The position numbers were made by a program, and so were the translations under genes. From contig JAHLEZ010000001.1 in NCBI GenBank assembly GCA_020726505.1, positions 868,001-932,000 on the forward strand: a stretch of DNA of 64,000 nucleotides, written 5' to 3'. The DNA is from Leptodontidium sp. MPI-SDFR-AT-0119. Its lineage: Eukaryota > Ascomycota > Leotiomycetes > Helotiales > Leptodontidiaceae. The notes under the pieces were generated by a model, which was not told where the DNA came from, did no database searches, and was given only the letters and a program-made list of their open reading frames with translations. Positions 10,443 to 22,486 of the stretch are shown here, piece after piece; the stretch's first letter is position 1; each line of letters begins with the position of its first letter.

Positions 10443-12016
10443 ATGTCTATTCCCGGCTTGGGACAGGCTGCACCTGCAGTGAGTATTTACCTATGATAGT
10501 TGGGAAGCACGAAATACTAATACTCAAGAGGCTGCACTGTCCGCGCCAACAGCTTCAGCAACCCCAGTTGTGCATGAGCTCCAACAAAATTCGGAATGGC
10601 GCTTTGAGGTCGCAATCGGACAGACAATCGATGTCAAGGTAAGCCAAACAGAAGTAAGGGTCTAAGCAGAGACTAATGCGCTCCAGATTCTGTCAGGAAC
10701 CGCCGAGATATTCGGAACAGAGCTTGCCATGAATCACATCTACACATTCCGAGGAATCAAAGCATCCATCTTCACATGGCACGGCTGCCAAATCGAAGCA
10801 ACGGGCTCGTGCGAAGAGTACACCGCAGAGGAGACACCCATGACACAATATGCGAACACTCATTTCGCATTAGAGAAGCTACGAGACGAGGCAAAGCAGA
10901 ATGGACAGGAGGGGCCTAGGGTTCTGATTGTTGGACCTACGGACGCTGGGAAGACGAGTCTGGTGAAGCTGTTGACGGCATATGCGATACGTATGGGGCG
11001 GCAGCCTATGGTCATAAATACAGATTCGAAGGAGGGCTTACTTTCAATACCTGGTACATTGACGGCTACGCCGTTTGCTTCGATCATTGATGTGGAGCAG
11101 GGATGGGGTAGTAGTCCTACAAGTACTTCCAATCCAGTACCTGTGAAGCTCCCACTGTGCTATTACTACGGTCTGCCAAATCCAGAAGATAGCACCAAGC
11201 TCTACAGACCTATCATTTCGAGATTGGCGCTTGCGGCAATGAGTAGGCTCTCTGAGGATCCTCTGATCAAGTCGACGGGGATGATTATTGACACCCCAGG
11301 AGTCATAAGCCAAGGGAAAGGTGGTTATGAGATTATATCACATATCGTATCTGAATTCGCAGGTCAGTTTTGTCCAATTTATGAGCAGACAGTTGTTGAT
11401 TCTACGAAGTGAACGTTATTCTCGTCATTGGCTCAGAGAGACTCCACAGTGAGATGCAACGCCGTTTCGTCACATCGAAGACATCTGCCAACGAGACAAT
11501 AACACTTGTCAAGCTCGACAAATCTGGTGGCTGCGTCGATAGGGATGAGACGTTCATGCAACAAGCCCGAGAAGCAGCTTTGAAAGAGTATTTCTTCGGT
11601 GATTTGAAGACAACCCTGAGCCCTCACACTCAACAACTCGGTTTTGATGATGTTCTCATTTACAAAATCCGAGAAGGTTTGTGTCCCGATTTCTAGACCG
11701 AGGACTTAGCTAATTTGTCACAGCTGATTCAATGTCATTCATGCCCGGCGATGCCGAGGAGGGAGAGAAGGATGTCTATGAAAGAGTCACCCCGAACTCG
11801 ATGATGCACCATTGCATGCTAGCGGTCATGTACGCAACGGTCACTGACACTCAGGATACGGTCCGGGATGCAAGTGTGATGGGCTTCGTTTTTGTTACTG
11901 ATGTTGACGAGAAGAGGAACAGGATAAAGGTTCTAGCTCCGATGAATACTAAGATCGTGGATAGACCAATGATCTGGGGAAGCTGGCCAGAAGCCTCGTT
12001 GAGTCTGATAGGATAA
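10443..12016 (+). CDS. CLP1: CLP1, polyribonucleotide 5'-hydroxyl-kinase family, pre-mRNA cleavage complex subunit
   Basis: Nuclear subunit of the mRNA 3'-end cleavage and polyadenylation machinery; the fungal protein binds ATP. Exons are 10443-10478, 10531-10638, 10687-11362, 11410-11676 and 11724-12016. All introns are GT-AG of 47-52 nt, giving 459 codons, the usual length. The N-terminal beta domain (SEWRFEV, then GTAEIFGTEL) is followed by the P-loop GPTDAGKTS at about residue 131. Next come INTDSKEGLL, the MIIDTPG segment with the GKGGYE loop, and the C-terminal domain ending in SLIG. The first intron comes only 12 codons after the start. It converges with the SNA3-like gene downstream. 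No defects were seen. Confidence 0.95.
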
Positions 12017-12321
12017 TGAATTATGCACGTTTACGAATTCTTGCGGTATTATATGGTTATGCTTATGTGCAGTAGAGTCACTTGATTCATGGGCAAATAG
12101 TTGATGATTATTGAGACGATACTCGAGATGAACCTCAAGATGAGGGCTGTGTTGCTTTCCCTAACAAATCCAATACAAAGAACAATCCCTCGAAACCCTG
12201 AACTCCGCTCTCGGCCGTTTAACTGATCGTAACAAACGCCATCTCGACCTCGTCTCAGGCGGCCTTTCCATATCACTCCGTTGCCCTCGTCTTCCTCCCT
12301 TTAGTCTGCGAATTTAGTTCT

Positions 12322-12887
12322 TCAATCCCTAGTCTGAATCTTGTTGTCTCCCTTCACAGCCTCGGCGTAAGTAGGTGGTACCGCACCCCCACTGCTTCCC
12401 TCTGCACCATTGTTGTTCCATGTGCCGTTTTGATTCTGGTGAAGAGGAGGTGCCATGGGGGCTGTAGTTCCGTATCCGCCACTCGGTGCTTGTGGGCGAG
12501 TAGGCTTCGCAACTCGGCGGTTACCGTCAACGATCACGTATGTGATACGTCCGGACTCTGCATCGTTGGGAATAGAGTCATAGTCGTGCTCTGGGAACTT
12601 CGCAATAATATACCACGCGTGGAGTAGACCTGGGATGAACCCGAGCATGCAGAGGCAGATGTTGATTAGACTGTCAGCGGAGCAGATGCCGCATTTGACC
12701 CAGACTGTGAGATGTTAGCTTGGTCCATTGTCTTGAAGTCTTCCGATCCTGGAGTATTTGATCTATTGATTCAAAGCTCTTTGATAGAATTCGTCGTATG
12801 TTTCGAGGGAGGGAGCGGGGGGGTCTTACCAGCAAGAGGGGGGAAGAGGATGGCGATCAAGCCGAGGAAGATGTCTGGGGTGCACAT
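12322..12887 (-). CDS. SNA3/PMP3-family small membrane protein with PPxY motif
   Basis: Exons (minus) are 12887-12830 and 12704-12322 with one 125-nt GT-AG intron, giving 146 codons. The N-terminal half is the two-helix PMP3/UPF0057 proteolipid core: start MCTPDIFLGL, then FPPLAVWVKCGI and NICLCMLGFIPG. The second part is a hydrophilic tail ending near PPTYAEAVKGD. PPTY fits the PPxY motif bound by NEDD4/Rsp5 ubiquitin ligases, as in yeast Sna3, an adaptor of vacuolar sorting. Plain PMP3 proteins lack such a tail, so an Sna3-like role is more likely than a simple membrane-potential modulator. The gene is divergent from RPC37, with starts 351 bp apart. Confidence 0.88.
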
Positions 12888-13237
12888 ATTGACTTCTTTG
12901 ATGTGGTATCGAATCTTTGGTGTTCCTTGTTGTATTGAGGTTGAGTTGCAGGTGAAAGAGAGTTGGTGGTGAGAGGTGATTTAAAGGAAAGGAAGGATTG
13001 GATGGATGGTCTTGTGAATGAAAGCCTTTGCTCCAGGTGGGCTGCTCTCCTTTGCCTTCTGCCTGACAGTCGGCTGCTGTTCTTCGTCATTGCCCTGCTG
13101 CGCCTCAAGCCACATGCCTAGCTCTAACAGGCCTAGCTCCAACTACCCCACGTATTCGGCGATAAGAAAACTTGAAGCTCCAGGAACAGAAACCAAGAAG
13201 TTTAAGTAGAGTCTACAATCAACCTTCCTTCACAACA

Positions 13238-14408
13238 ATGGCAGACGTCGAAATGGAGGACCCTTCCTATTATGACGACCCAGTTGTGTCATCATATGAC
13301 ATCTACATCAAACCTCAGCTCGCTGGAGACCTGCAAATGTATATCCTTCAATTCCCAAATCGAGACTCGAGACAGCAGTACAACAAGGCCCAAGATTCAG
13401 AACCCCTCAAAATGCGCATCAAGCCTAATGCAGGAATGGTGGAGCTCGACGTACCGATGAATGCCAATGCCAACTACGACAGGAAGAAGGGTCTTACATG
13501 GGGTGGTGCAATGAAGAAGAGCGCGGAGTCTAAAGGAAATGGGAGTCATGGTTTGCCAGGTGGATTTGGCATTGGAGCGGCACCACCGAGTGGGCGGGGA
13601 AGAGGACGAGGCGGCATCGTGGACCAGGAGGCAATACAAAGCCAGATTCTGGCTGATTATCAGAGCGCTATTCGAAACGAAAGGGTTCTGGTCAAGCAGA
13701 CTTTGGGAGGGCAAGCAATGGCAAAAGATGACACTACACCACAGTACATGATCGGAACCTTCTCTGGCAGTAAGTGAAGACAAAAATACCTCCAATGGCG
13801 GATTCTAACAATACTCAGATCAGCTTCATCTTACTCCAGTCGATAATGTTGTACAAATGCGGCCTCAATTCCACCACATTGATGCCCAGTCAGAGCAAGA
13901 CCGAGCCGGTCGGGCAAGAGACCCCGCAGCAGGACCTCGAGCTCCCACGGATGCCCGTGCTATCCATATGACTGTCAAGTCCAACGTCGATGGCGAGGAA
14001 GACACGACCGATACCATGGCTGCTCGGATTACAACTGCGCAATCGGAGATATGGAAGAGCCACCGATTTGTTGACGAAGAGAAAGAAGAGTCCTGGACAG
14101 GGTTTTCACAGAACCTATTCGTGGGTGGTTTTGAGCCGGACATCGCGGCCCAAGACGAACTGCTGAAGACCAAGCCTAAGTTACTGAGTTCTTTGAACAA
14201 CGCAGAGTACCTGGACGAGATCAGTGCGCCGATGGATGCTGCTAAGCTGTCAAGGAGTCAAAAGGTCAAGAAAGGGAAGGGTAAAGGCAAGGAGAAGGCT
14301 ACTGAGGGAGCAAGCGACGGAGCTGAGAGTGATACACTGGATGCGATATCAGATCCGTCTATGAGCGATACTGAGGATGAAGACGATGCCCCAGCGCCAA
14401 GAGTCTGA
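13238..14408 (+). CDS. RPC37: RNA polymerase III subunit RPC37/RPC5
   Basis: Subunit of the Pol III TFIIF-like subcomplex that works in initiation and termination on tRNA and 5S genes. Exons are 13238-13769 and 13819-14408 with a 49-nt GT-AG intron, giving 373 codons. The N-terminus has the Sin/Rpc5 family core: DPVVSSYDIYIKPQL, then LQFPNRDSR, MRIKPNAGMVELDVP and the YMIGTF ... LHLTPVD segment that spans the intron. The C-terminus is Lys-rich, then acidic (about residues 320-373). The start is fixed by the acidic MADVEMEDPS leader found in fungal members. No defects were seen. Confidence 0.9.
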
Positions 14409-14755
14409 GATGTTTTTAACGGATTTCCTATTCTGCATTTTCTGGCCTGGAAAAAAAAAGATACCCTACATGACCTGGAGCTTGGAGCATTTCTCAGATA
14501 GACTTCATATGATTAGATTACGTATGAACACTACACACACCATATTCCTGCCTCCTCTGAAAGTTATATGCCCGACCATGCGAGCTATGCTCAGTTGTTG
14601 ATAATCTGTTCGGCGATTCGGCTCTTTAAATCCGAAAACAGTCGATAAGAACGCGATTAACTTTTGGTCGTCACCACTTCGGAGCTCGAGAGCTTACATT
14701 TGAAGCTCACAAATCAACCAACAACATCACAGCTTCATAGTTGATTTCTTCCACG
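14409..14755. other. Intergenic, DDB1 promoter region
   Basis: 347 bp with no gene seen. It holds the RPC37 3' end and the DDB1 upstream region. Confidence 0.6.
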
Positions 14756-17700
14756 ATGTCGTATTTGGCCCCCATCCATAGACCAAGCAGTGTTCGATAT
14801 GCGATCAAGCTGTGTCTGCTTGATCCAGAGCAGGAGTGTCTCGTGCTTGGGTAGGACCCCTCTCTCATACACCTCAAGCTCTAAGCTCCAAGCTCCAATC
14901 TTCCCTAACACCCTCGTAGGAAAGGAAACAGGATAGAAATATGGATACAGACGGAGGAAGGGCTGGCGATGCAAAGCTCCAAGCCAATCTACGGTCGAAT
15001 TTCCATGCTCGCAAAGATCCGCCCCGAAGGAGCCTCCACCGACCTTCTCTTCGTAGGGACATCCCGCTTCCAATATATCGTTCTAGCATACAACACGGAA
15101 ACAAACGAACTAGAGACACGGCAGAGCTTTCAAGACGTCCAAGAAAAGCACATGCGCGATTCGCAGAGCAGGGACTTGTGCCTCGTTGATCCGACGGGAA
15201 AGTACATGGTGCTGGAGCTTTTCGAGGGAATATTGAACTGCAATAAGGTCCTCAAGCCACGGAAAGGCAAGACAAACCCTCTGGATGACAAGTTCGATCC
15301 ATTGCGTATTGCGGAGCTGAGTGTACGGGCTACGACTTTCCTCTATACCGAAACGAAACAACCAAAAATTGCCTTCCTATACGAAGCTGGGGCGGGTGGC
15401 GATGTACGGTTGGCAACATATAGATTGGTGGATGAGAAGTTATCATGGTCGAAGTTCGATACCACCAGACACCGGGAAAACGATATTGGACCCCTGGATG
15501 AAGGTGCCAGCCATCTCATACCTATTCCAAATGATCCAGGACAAAAGAGATACATCGTAAGGAATGCTACGGTATCAAAGGCATATCTAGGTGGAGTTGT
15601 GGTTGTTGGTGAAACGAAGTTTACATACCTGGACGACGAAAGCAAGTCGATTATCGAATACTCGTTGCCTTCACCAACAATCTTTGTAGCGTGGGTGGCA
15701 TACGATGAGCTACGGTACCTGTTAGGCGACATGTACGGCAATATTCACGTTCTGACTATCCTGACCCAGGATGCGGAAGTTAATGGAATGGATTTACAGT
15801 TATTAGGTCAGATCTCAAAACCTACAGTCATGGTCAATATCGGCGACGGTATGTTTCTCATTGGGTCACATGAAGGAGACTCGCAAGTAGTCAAAATCGA
15901 CCTCGATGACATTGAATGGAAAGTTACGGTACTGCAGACTATGGACAATGTTGCACCCGTTCTCGACTTTGAGGTCATGGATCTGGGTAATCGGGATGGC
16001 GAGACGCAGTCTAATGAGTACTCTACTGGTCAAGCTCGCTTGGTGACTGGTAGTGGTGCTTTCGAGAGTGGAAGTTTACGAAGCGTTAGGAGTGGTGTGG
16101 GTCTCAAAGATCTCGGCATACTTGTCGATGAACTGGAAGATATACGTGGTGTTTTCGCTTTACGTTCCACCGCACAGTCACAGTTCGACGACATTCTAGT
16201 TGTCTCCTTACCTACAGAAACTCGTATCTTCACTTTCAATGGGGAAGAGATTGAGGAGGTTGATAGTTTCAGGGGCTTACAAATGGCTGGCCAAACCCTA
16301 TTGGCGATGAACCTTCCAGATGGTATGATACTACAGGTGACGGAAGCATCAGTCACAATTTTAGGCCCTGGTCCGTCATACGGAGTAGCGGAGTGGAAGC
16401 CACCCCATGGGAAGTACATCACCAACGCCTCTGCGAATGCTGGCCACATCCTGGTGTCGGCGAGTGGAACTGTTCTCGTGTCACTAGACATCAAGCAGGG
16501 TCTGAAAGAACTGGCAGCTTGGAATCTAGATCAAGGCAATGAGATTGCATGTGTTCACGTCCCAAGCCAAGTTTCTGGCATCGGATTTGTGGGCTTCTGG
16601 AAATCAGGCACAATTTCTGTTTTGGACCTATCGAATCTGGAGGTCATCTTCTCCGAGAATTTGAGTCGCAAAAATAATGCTTCCATTCCCAGGCACATCG
16701 TTATGGCTCAGATTCTCCCCACAGCTTCTTCCGGACCAACTCTCTTTGTTGCGATGGAGGATGGTGTTGTGTTGACTTTCAGTGTTGACAAGTCAAGCTA
16801 TCATCTCTTTGGTCGGAAAAGCATCATCTTAGGCACACAGCATGCACAGTTTCATATTTTGCCACGGAAAGGCGGTCTAAAAAATGTCCTTGCTACTTGC
16901 GAACATCCTAGTTTGATCTATGGCTCTGAGGGTCGAATCAACTACGCAGCTGTCACTGCAGACGATGCCACATCTGCATGCTCGTTTAACAGTGAGCGAT
17001 TCCCTGGTTCGGTTGTGGTGGCTACGTCAACGAGTCTGAAGATTTCGGAAATCGATACTGAGAGGCGGACGCATGTCAGGACACTACCCATGGGCCGGAC
17101 TGTCAGGAGAATTGCATATTCCGCCACGGAAAGGGCCTTTGGCATTGGCTGCATCAAGCGTGAGCTGCTTGATGGAGAGGAGGAGATCACTAGCACCTTC
17201 ACACTTGTTGAGGACATGCTGTTCGGCCAAGTTGGTGAGCCTTACGAACTCAAAGATGCCAATGGGCCTGAACTCATCGAGTGCATCTTGCGTACCGAGC
17301 TACCCAGCTCCCGCTTGGGAGAGAAGGGTGAACGAGAACTGGTGGAGCGCTTCATCATAGGTACAAGCTTCCTTGACGAAGAAGCTACAGATCAGAACGT
17401 CAGGGGCCGTATCATTGTTTTTGGGATCGACGATGCCAGGAGCCCGTACCTTGTCTCGTCCTTGAATCTGAAGTCTGCTTGTCGACGACTCGCAGTCCTG
17501 GATGGCAAGATTGTTGCAGCCCTCAACAAGACTGTCGTTGTCTATAACTTCGAGGAAACGTCCGAAATGTCGGGTGATTTTACCAAATTAGCTACTTTCC
17601 GCAGTACAACTGTCCCCATCGACCTGTCTATCACTGGTAATCTCATCGCTGTGGCAGACATGATGCAGTCTGTCTCCATAGTAGAATATGTTCCCGGCAA

Positions 17701-18330
17701 AGGAGGTCTACCAGACAAATTGGAGCAAGTTGCGAAAGATTATCAAGCATGCTGGGCCACAGCCGTGACGGAAATCGAAGAGAACTCTTGGCTTGAGGCT
17801 GATCACGATGGGAACCTGCTGGTGCTGAACCGTAATGTTGACGGTGTAACACTTGAGGACAGGAAGAGGATGCAAGTCACGAGCGAGATGAACCTCGGGG
17901 AGCAGGTAAATGTAATCCGAAGGATCAACATTGAACCAACACCAAATGCCATGATCGTCCCCAAGGCATTCCTAGGAACTGTAAGTCCCCGATGCCAACC
18001 CTCTAGATGCCAAGCTAATAAACCCTACAGACTGAGGGCTCAATATACCTCTACTCCATCATCCTCCCTGCATCTCAAGACATCCTCATGCGCCTCCAAG
18101 AGCAAATGGCAAAGCACATCCCAACTGTAGGCAACCTCGACTTCAAGATCTACCGCTCGTTCAAGAACGCCGAGCGCGACACTCTCGAGCCTTTCCGCTT
18201 CGTGGACGGGGAGTTGATAGAACGTTTCTTGGACCTGGACATAGAGCTACAGAAAGCTATATGTCAAGGCCTGGGACCGAGTGTGGAGGATGTGCGGAAT
18301 ATGATTGAAGAGCTGAAGAAATCGCAGTGA
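14756..18330 (+). CDS. DDB1: DDB1, UV-damaged DNA-binding protein 1 / CUL4 adaptor
   Basis: Three-propeller adaptor linking CUL4 ubiquitin ligase to WD40 substrate receptors; acts in DNA repair and chromatin control. Exons are 14756-14850, 14920-17980 and 18031-18330 (introns of 69 and 50 nt), giving 1,151 codons against about 1,140 in animals. The N-terminal MMS1/CPSF_A-like propeller begins MSYLAPIHRP, with GKGNRIEIW after intron 1. The C-terminal CPSF_A region ends with LGTTEGSIYLYS, then FRFVDGELIERFLDL and a helical tail, which is the DDB1 ending. This separates it from the related CFT1 and RSE1, which are longer or lack this end. The long second exon has no breaks. Confidence 0.93.
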
Positions 18331-18682
18331 TTGATTGTACTGGCTAACGAAGATAAATGATAAAGATGAAAGTATGATGGATGAAGGGGAGGGCAATTCG
18401 GTGCATAAAGGCGTTGGGGATGTAGAGTGAAAATGCATCAAAGAGGAGTTTGTGCATGTTCTTCGTTGTAGAATAGCCAAAATAGAAAGATCAGTGTTTC
18501 CATTTCCTTCTTTTGGCCTCATCTTCCTCTTCTTTGCTGGTACTGAAATCACACTTTGGGCATTCGTTCACGCTCACCGGTTTAGCAATGAGCTTCGGGT
18601 ATTCCGGGGTCTTGAAGTCAGAAAACCGTTTTAAAGAGCTTAACGGAACGAGGATGATAATCATGTTGGGATTTAATCGAGT
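18331..18682. other. Intergenic, no gene seen
   Basis: 352 bp covering the DDB1 3' end. Only antisense shadow frames are present. Confidence 0.6.
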
Positions 18683-19020
18683 CTATGAATGTATCACCGT
18701 ATATTTGTTGAAGAATGCCACGCTCTTGCAGTGCTTCAAGGCATCGTACCACTTCATTGAAAAGGACCGCCCACTGACTAGAGTAGCAACAAAACCAACA
18801 AGATCCAAGCTTATGTCTGCCCACTTGGGCGGACCCAAGGCAAGTGCTTCAGCAGTACCAGCATCCCTCAGATAATCAACCAGATATATTCCTCCTACCA
18901 ACCTGCCACTGCCAGCCTTTCCCGGGACTGTGTCTAATCCTGCTCGCAGACACGCATCCCCCAAGTCTTTTCGCAGTATTAGAAAGTCCTCACAGTAATA
19001 TGTGAGTGGTTCATTGCTAT
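18683..19020 (-). CDS. Hypothetical protein fragment, first exon not found
   Basis: An open frame runs from an acceptor-like TTTATAG (about 19014) through NEPLTYYCEDFL, LGDACLRAGL, GGIYLVDYL and PPKWADISLDLVGF to a stop at 18683. An internal Met at 18964 gives 93 codons. The composition looks coding. The family is not recognised, and no upstream ATG exon could be found by eye. The 5' part and the upstream DNA are repeated in decayed form at 25045-25217. It may itself be a truncated relic. Confidence 0.35.
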
Positions 19021-19112
19021 AAACACCTGTCAGTCTCTACTAATTTGAAGACTTGAAAGTAATACGGAAGTGGTTAAAGAGACACCGGAGGATTGGCTGT
19101 TGAGATAGTTGA
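18946..19112 (+). repeat. Diverged duplicated segment, copy A
   Basis: About 165 bp similar to 25045-25211 in the same orientation. Shared landmarks are GCAGACACGCATC, CACAGT, CTATAAAC, CAGTCTCT or TAGTCTCT, AGACTT and GAGGATTGGCTGTTG. The rest is strongly diverged. Confidence 0.6.
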
Positions 19113-20419
19113 GAGTTAGAGGCGTATGCCAACGTCAACACACGACTGACGAGAGCTTGGCAAGATGGACTTGCAGAATCACTGTGGCCAGATCACGTTG
19201 TTAAGCGCCCTGTATCAAGGTACTTCATCTACGCAGAAAGGGACCTCCCATCACGGCATCGAGCTAGAATGTTCCACCTGGCAGCCTCTGCCGTTCTATC
19301 AAACGCACATCTCCGACCGGACACTTTCTCAAAGCAACCAGGTAATGTATCAACGTGATTGCCCGGGATGCCTCTGGGCTTGTCTCGGGGTACCCGCCTG
19401 CACGAAGTCGGATTTCCAGAGCTCCATAAGTTGTCACATTTCCGTTGTCGAAGCTCTTTATTAATAAACTCAAAACCTAATGTTCCCCTGAATTGCAGAT
19501 AGGCGAATGGAGGCTCTCATTTGATCAAGACTTATTCTGAGTTTTCCCCCAAATGTCAAGCCAAATAGCTGGCTGGCATTGCATTCTCAAAACCAAACGG
19601 AAAGCAGAAAGAAGGAGGGCGGCTGGCTGTCTGGTCTCTGGCATTTGCGGCCGGGAAGCTGCTCGTACTTCTCATGCTCTCTCTCTGTGTGGTGGACCTT
19701 GGTTATCATATGTGGGATCGGCAACGGGAGTGTGCCGCTTGACAGGACGATTTGAGGCTTCCCACCTGGCTACCAAGACATTGGGAGACACGGAAGCCAA
19801 CCTAGATAGTCAAGTGGCGGTGAGTATAAGTGATTTTGCGGGCTGGTGGAAAGGGTCGGTTTGACAACCACCGAAACTCGCAGATTTCGCGATAGCAGAT
19901 TGGAACTGGCTTTAAAAGATCGAACAAATGGGGTGTGGTGTTTTTCTGAGCAACAGAAGATACAACCACCATTCTGCGCTCCATTTTGCGCGCTGAATCA
20001 AGATGACTAACTTGTCTGGACGGGTACGAATCCCTTGCACCTCGGTCGCAAGCACGCTAATAGCGATTGACGGCTGGTGGCATCGAGATCGAGCCGCTTC
20101 AGGAGGGAAGGAAGCTTCTTGGTGGAGAGCCCTGGGGGGGGTTGGCTTGGTAAATGAGCAACGGCTCAAAAGTCACTCATGCTAGACTGAAGCCCTGGCC
20201 GTTGTCAGAATTTCGACCGCTGATTTGAACAAGTGTGAGACAGACAACCCAGGATTGACATTAGAGGTTGGTTGAGAGTTGAAGTTACGAAATTGAAACG
20301 CTATTGTGTGCCTGTCCCGTAGAGGTGAGCACTCAGCACAAGCTCAGAAACATCCCCACATCTTTTCCCTTCCATCCCCTCCTCCTCTATTGTATCCCAC
20401 CCACCACCCTTCAGACTTC
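19021..20419. other. Intergenic, no gene seen
   Basis: Short frames on both strands (for example minus 19264-19473) have no recognised domain or splice partner. Part of the duplicated segment lies at its left end. Confidence 0.5.
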
Positions 20420-22486
20420 CTAGCCGAAATGTAACCGCGCAAAGACGCACTCTGCAGTTGGTCTGGCGTTTCCTCGTCTGATCGCTTCATGAGTTGCTGC
20501 ATAACACTCAGCGGACACTTTATGAAGAGCTGCCAAATCCTGGCGACTCCTGACCCGTAAATCCGAATACGCTCTCGCCAGAGGATCTAGAGCCAAAATC
20601 TTCAAGTCGTGCATCTTCCTCTTGAGCCTGTTCCAATCCTCGTAGCTATCCCATACAGTACGCCAGGTATCGTCTCGTGTTGAGCTATCCAGAAAGTGCA
20701 AGGTCTTCTGCAGATTCTGAAGATCAATTCTCCATTGGGAGAGCAAATTCGCTGCGGCCACAAAGCTGTCAGAAGCAAGCATATGAACAGCTAAAATCTC
20801 TCTCAAGTGTCCCATTTCCATTTGCAACTCGATCAGCCTATTCTTGGATGAGGTGTGTCCGGCTTGATCAAACCATCTTTTCCAATATCCGGCGTCCGAT
20901 AGTTGATTGGTGACTACAGTGGAGGTAAAGATAGCTTCGTTTTGGTTTTTGAGCGCATGAACTTGGATCCATGCGAAAGAATTCTTGATCTTTTGGCATA
21001 ACACGACACTGGCTTCAGCAAGTGTATGCAATTCCTCTACCCGTGCCGAGAAATGTTGAACAAAATTTTTGAGATCCTGTGCCGCCATTCTCCTCTGATT
21101 TATCGCTCTCTGAACACCGGGCATCATAAGACCTTCAGGTGCGTGTGCCAGACACTTCGAGCAAAAAGACCCGCCACTCAGTGTTGGCGCGGCATCCACG
21201 CAATAGAACATTGCTGTAGTGACAATGAAAGAGCCTCCACAAGCATAGGAACCAAGATTGTTGCCTGGCGGTTGTTGTAAGTTTAGCCACCACAAAACAC
21301 ATGCAGACGACATTTGAAGTGAGAGGGAGCCACGTATATCAGGGGATTCGACTTCCTCCACACTATCTATTGCGAAGGACAGATATATCTCGAAGATTCG
21401 AAGAAGATCAGGTACACCAGAGTTGAAACTCATAGATCCATCAATCAGAAGTTCCATGTTGGACTCGAGTTCGTCAAACAAGGGGAGCATCGCTGACTTT
21501 TGTTGAACAGTGGAAGCCCGCACAGTGCTGCGAGCTTTCACAATGCTGTTCAGTGAAAACCCGAGAAGCATTGGCAGGACTGTCATGTTCGACGATATGT
21601 TGGCCATGTATAAAGTGTCATTTGCGATCTTCTGGAAGACTTCACCCGTCGGCATTGAGGAATCATCTGCAGTGCTGTATGCAATTTTCGAAGAGAATCG
21701 TGAGAATGTTGGTAAGATCGCTGAGAGAATTGCGGTAAAGTTTGACAAGTATCCAGGATAGGCGTCAGGAGAAGTGCCTAGTGGAACCAGGCTGGAAGGA
21801 GGTGAAGTAGTGTGGGTCCAGGGAAACCAACTCTCCACAAAGCCCAAGACCCAAAGTATCTGCGATAGAATAGGAACGCTCTTGATAAATCGGACCACCT
21901 CAGATTCCATGAGAGCGAATGCCCAAGAGGCGACATGGGCGAGGACTGTGATTGCTAGCATAGCGAGGATAAAGAGGCAGAAGCCAATAGTGCATTTTCG
22001 CACCAAGGGCGAGAAGATCGTAGCAATATGGGTGCAAATAACGTGGAGGAAACCACGGAAGGCGATGAGAACTCTTTGGAGGAAGTCCTGATGAGTGTCA
22101 AGGATTGGCTGGAGGTCAATATCAAGAGCACTCTGGGGTACGGTGGTTAAAAACTCGATGTTGCTTTGCCAATTGCCATGGCGCCAGACTTCCATTATTA
22201 CTGTCTGTACAGCATCGTGCCCAGTTCGCATCTCATCTTCTCGAATCTCCACAAGTCTTGATAGACAGAACTCCACTAGCATTCCTTCGTTCTTCGCCAT
22301 CTTGGAAAGCGGGCCAGTGAAAGGTTTGTTTTGTCGAATGCAATGGGCTTGAACAGCCACCTCTGCCTGGTGATATGCCAGAGAGATGCGTTCAAAGTCC
22401 GTTTGAAATGTAGAGCAGACTTCGGTGAAGGTGGCGCGTCTAGAACAAGACTCGCGGAGACATTTGACCTGGATCCATAGATCCAT
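20420..22486 (-). CDS. Hypothetical membrane protein, 688 aa
   Basis: Single-exon frame of 688 codons that I do not recognise. A strong hydrophobic segment lies at about residues 168-192 (around FCLFILAMLAITVLAHVASW). The preceding part is mixed helical. The long C-terminal part has coiled-coil-like helices (about 480-660) and several Cys, including FCSKCLAHAP at about 445. A second, weaker hydrophobic stretch lies near 415-435. There is no N-terminal signal peptide, so a membrane-anchored protein with large soluble domains is inferred. It stands alone, flanked by gene-poor DNA. It could be a lineage-restricted fungal protein. Confidence 0.7.
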   Translation of the reverse strand: MDLWIQVKCLRESCSRRATFTEVCSTFQTDFERISLAYHQAEVAVQAHCIRQNKPFTGPLSKMAKNEGMLVEFCLSRLVEIREDEMRTGHDAVQTVIMEVWRHGNWQSNIEFLTTVPQSALDIDLQPILDTHQDFLQRVLIAFRGFLHVICTHIATIFSPLVRKCTIGFCLFILAMLAITVLAHVASWAFALMESEVVRFIKSVPILSQILWVLGFVESWFPWTHTTSPPSSLVPLGTSPDAYPGYLSNFTAILSAILPTFSRFSSKIAYSTADDSSMPTGEVFQKIANDTLYMANISSNMTVLPMLLGFSLNSIVKARSTVRASTVQQKSAMLPLFDELESNMELLIDGSMSFNSGVPDLLRIFEIYLSFAIDSVEEVESPDIRGSLSLQMSSACVLWWLNLQQPPGNNLGSYACGGSFIVTTAMFYCVDAAPTLSGGSFCSKCLAHAPEGLMMPGVQRAINQRRMAAQDLKNFVQHFSARVEELHTLAEASVVLCQKIKNSFAWIQVHALKNQNEAIFTSTVVTNQLSDAGYWKRWFDQAGHTSSKNRLIELQMEMGHLREILAVHMLASDSFVAAANLLSQWRIDLQNLQKTLHFLDSSTRDDTWRTVWDSYEDWNRLKRKMHDLKILALDPLARAYSDLRVRSRQDLAALHKVSAECYAATHEAIRRGNARPTAECVFARLHFG

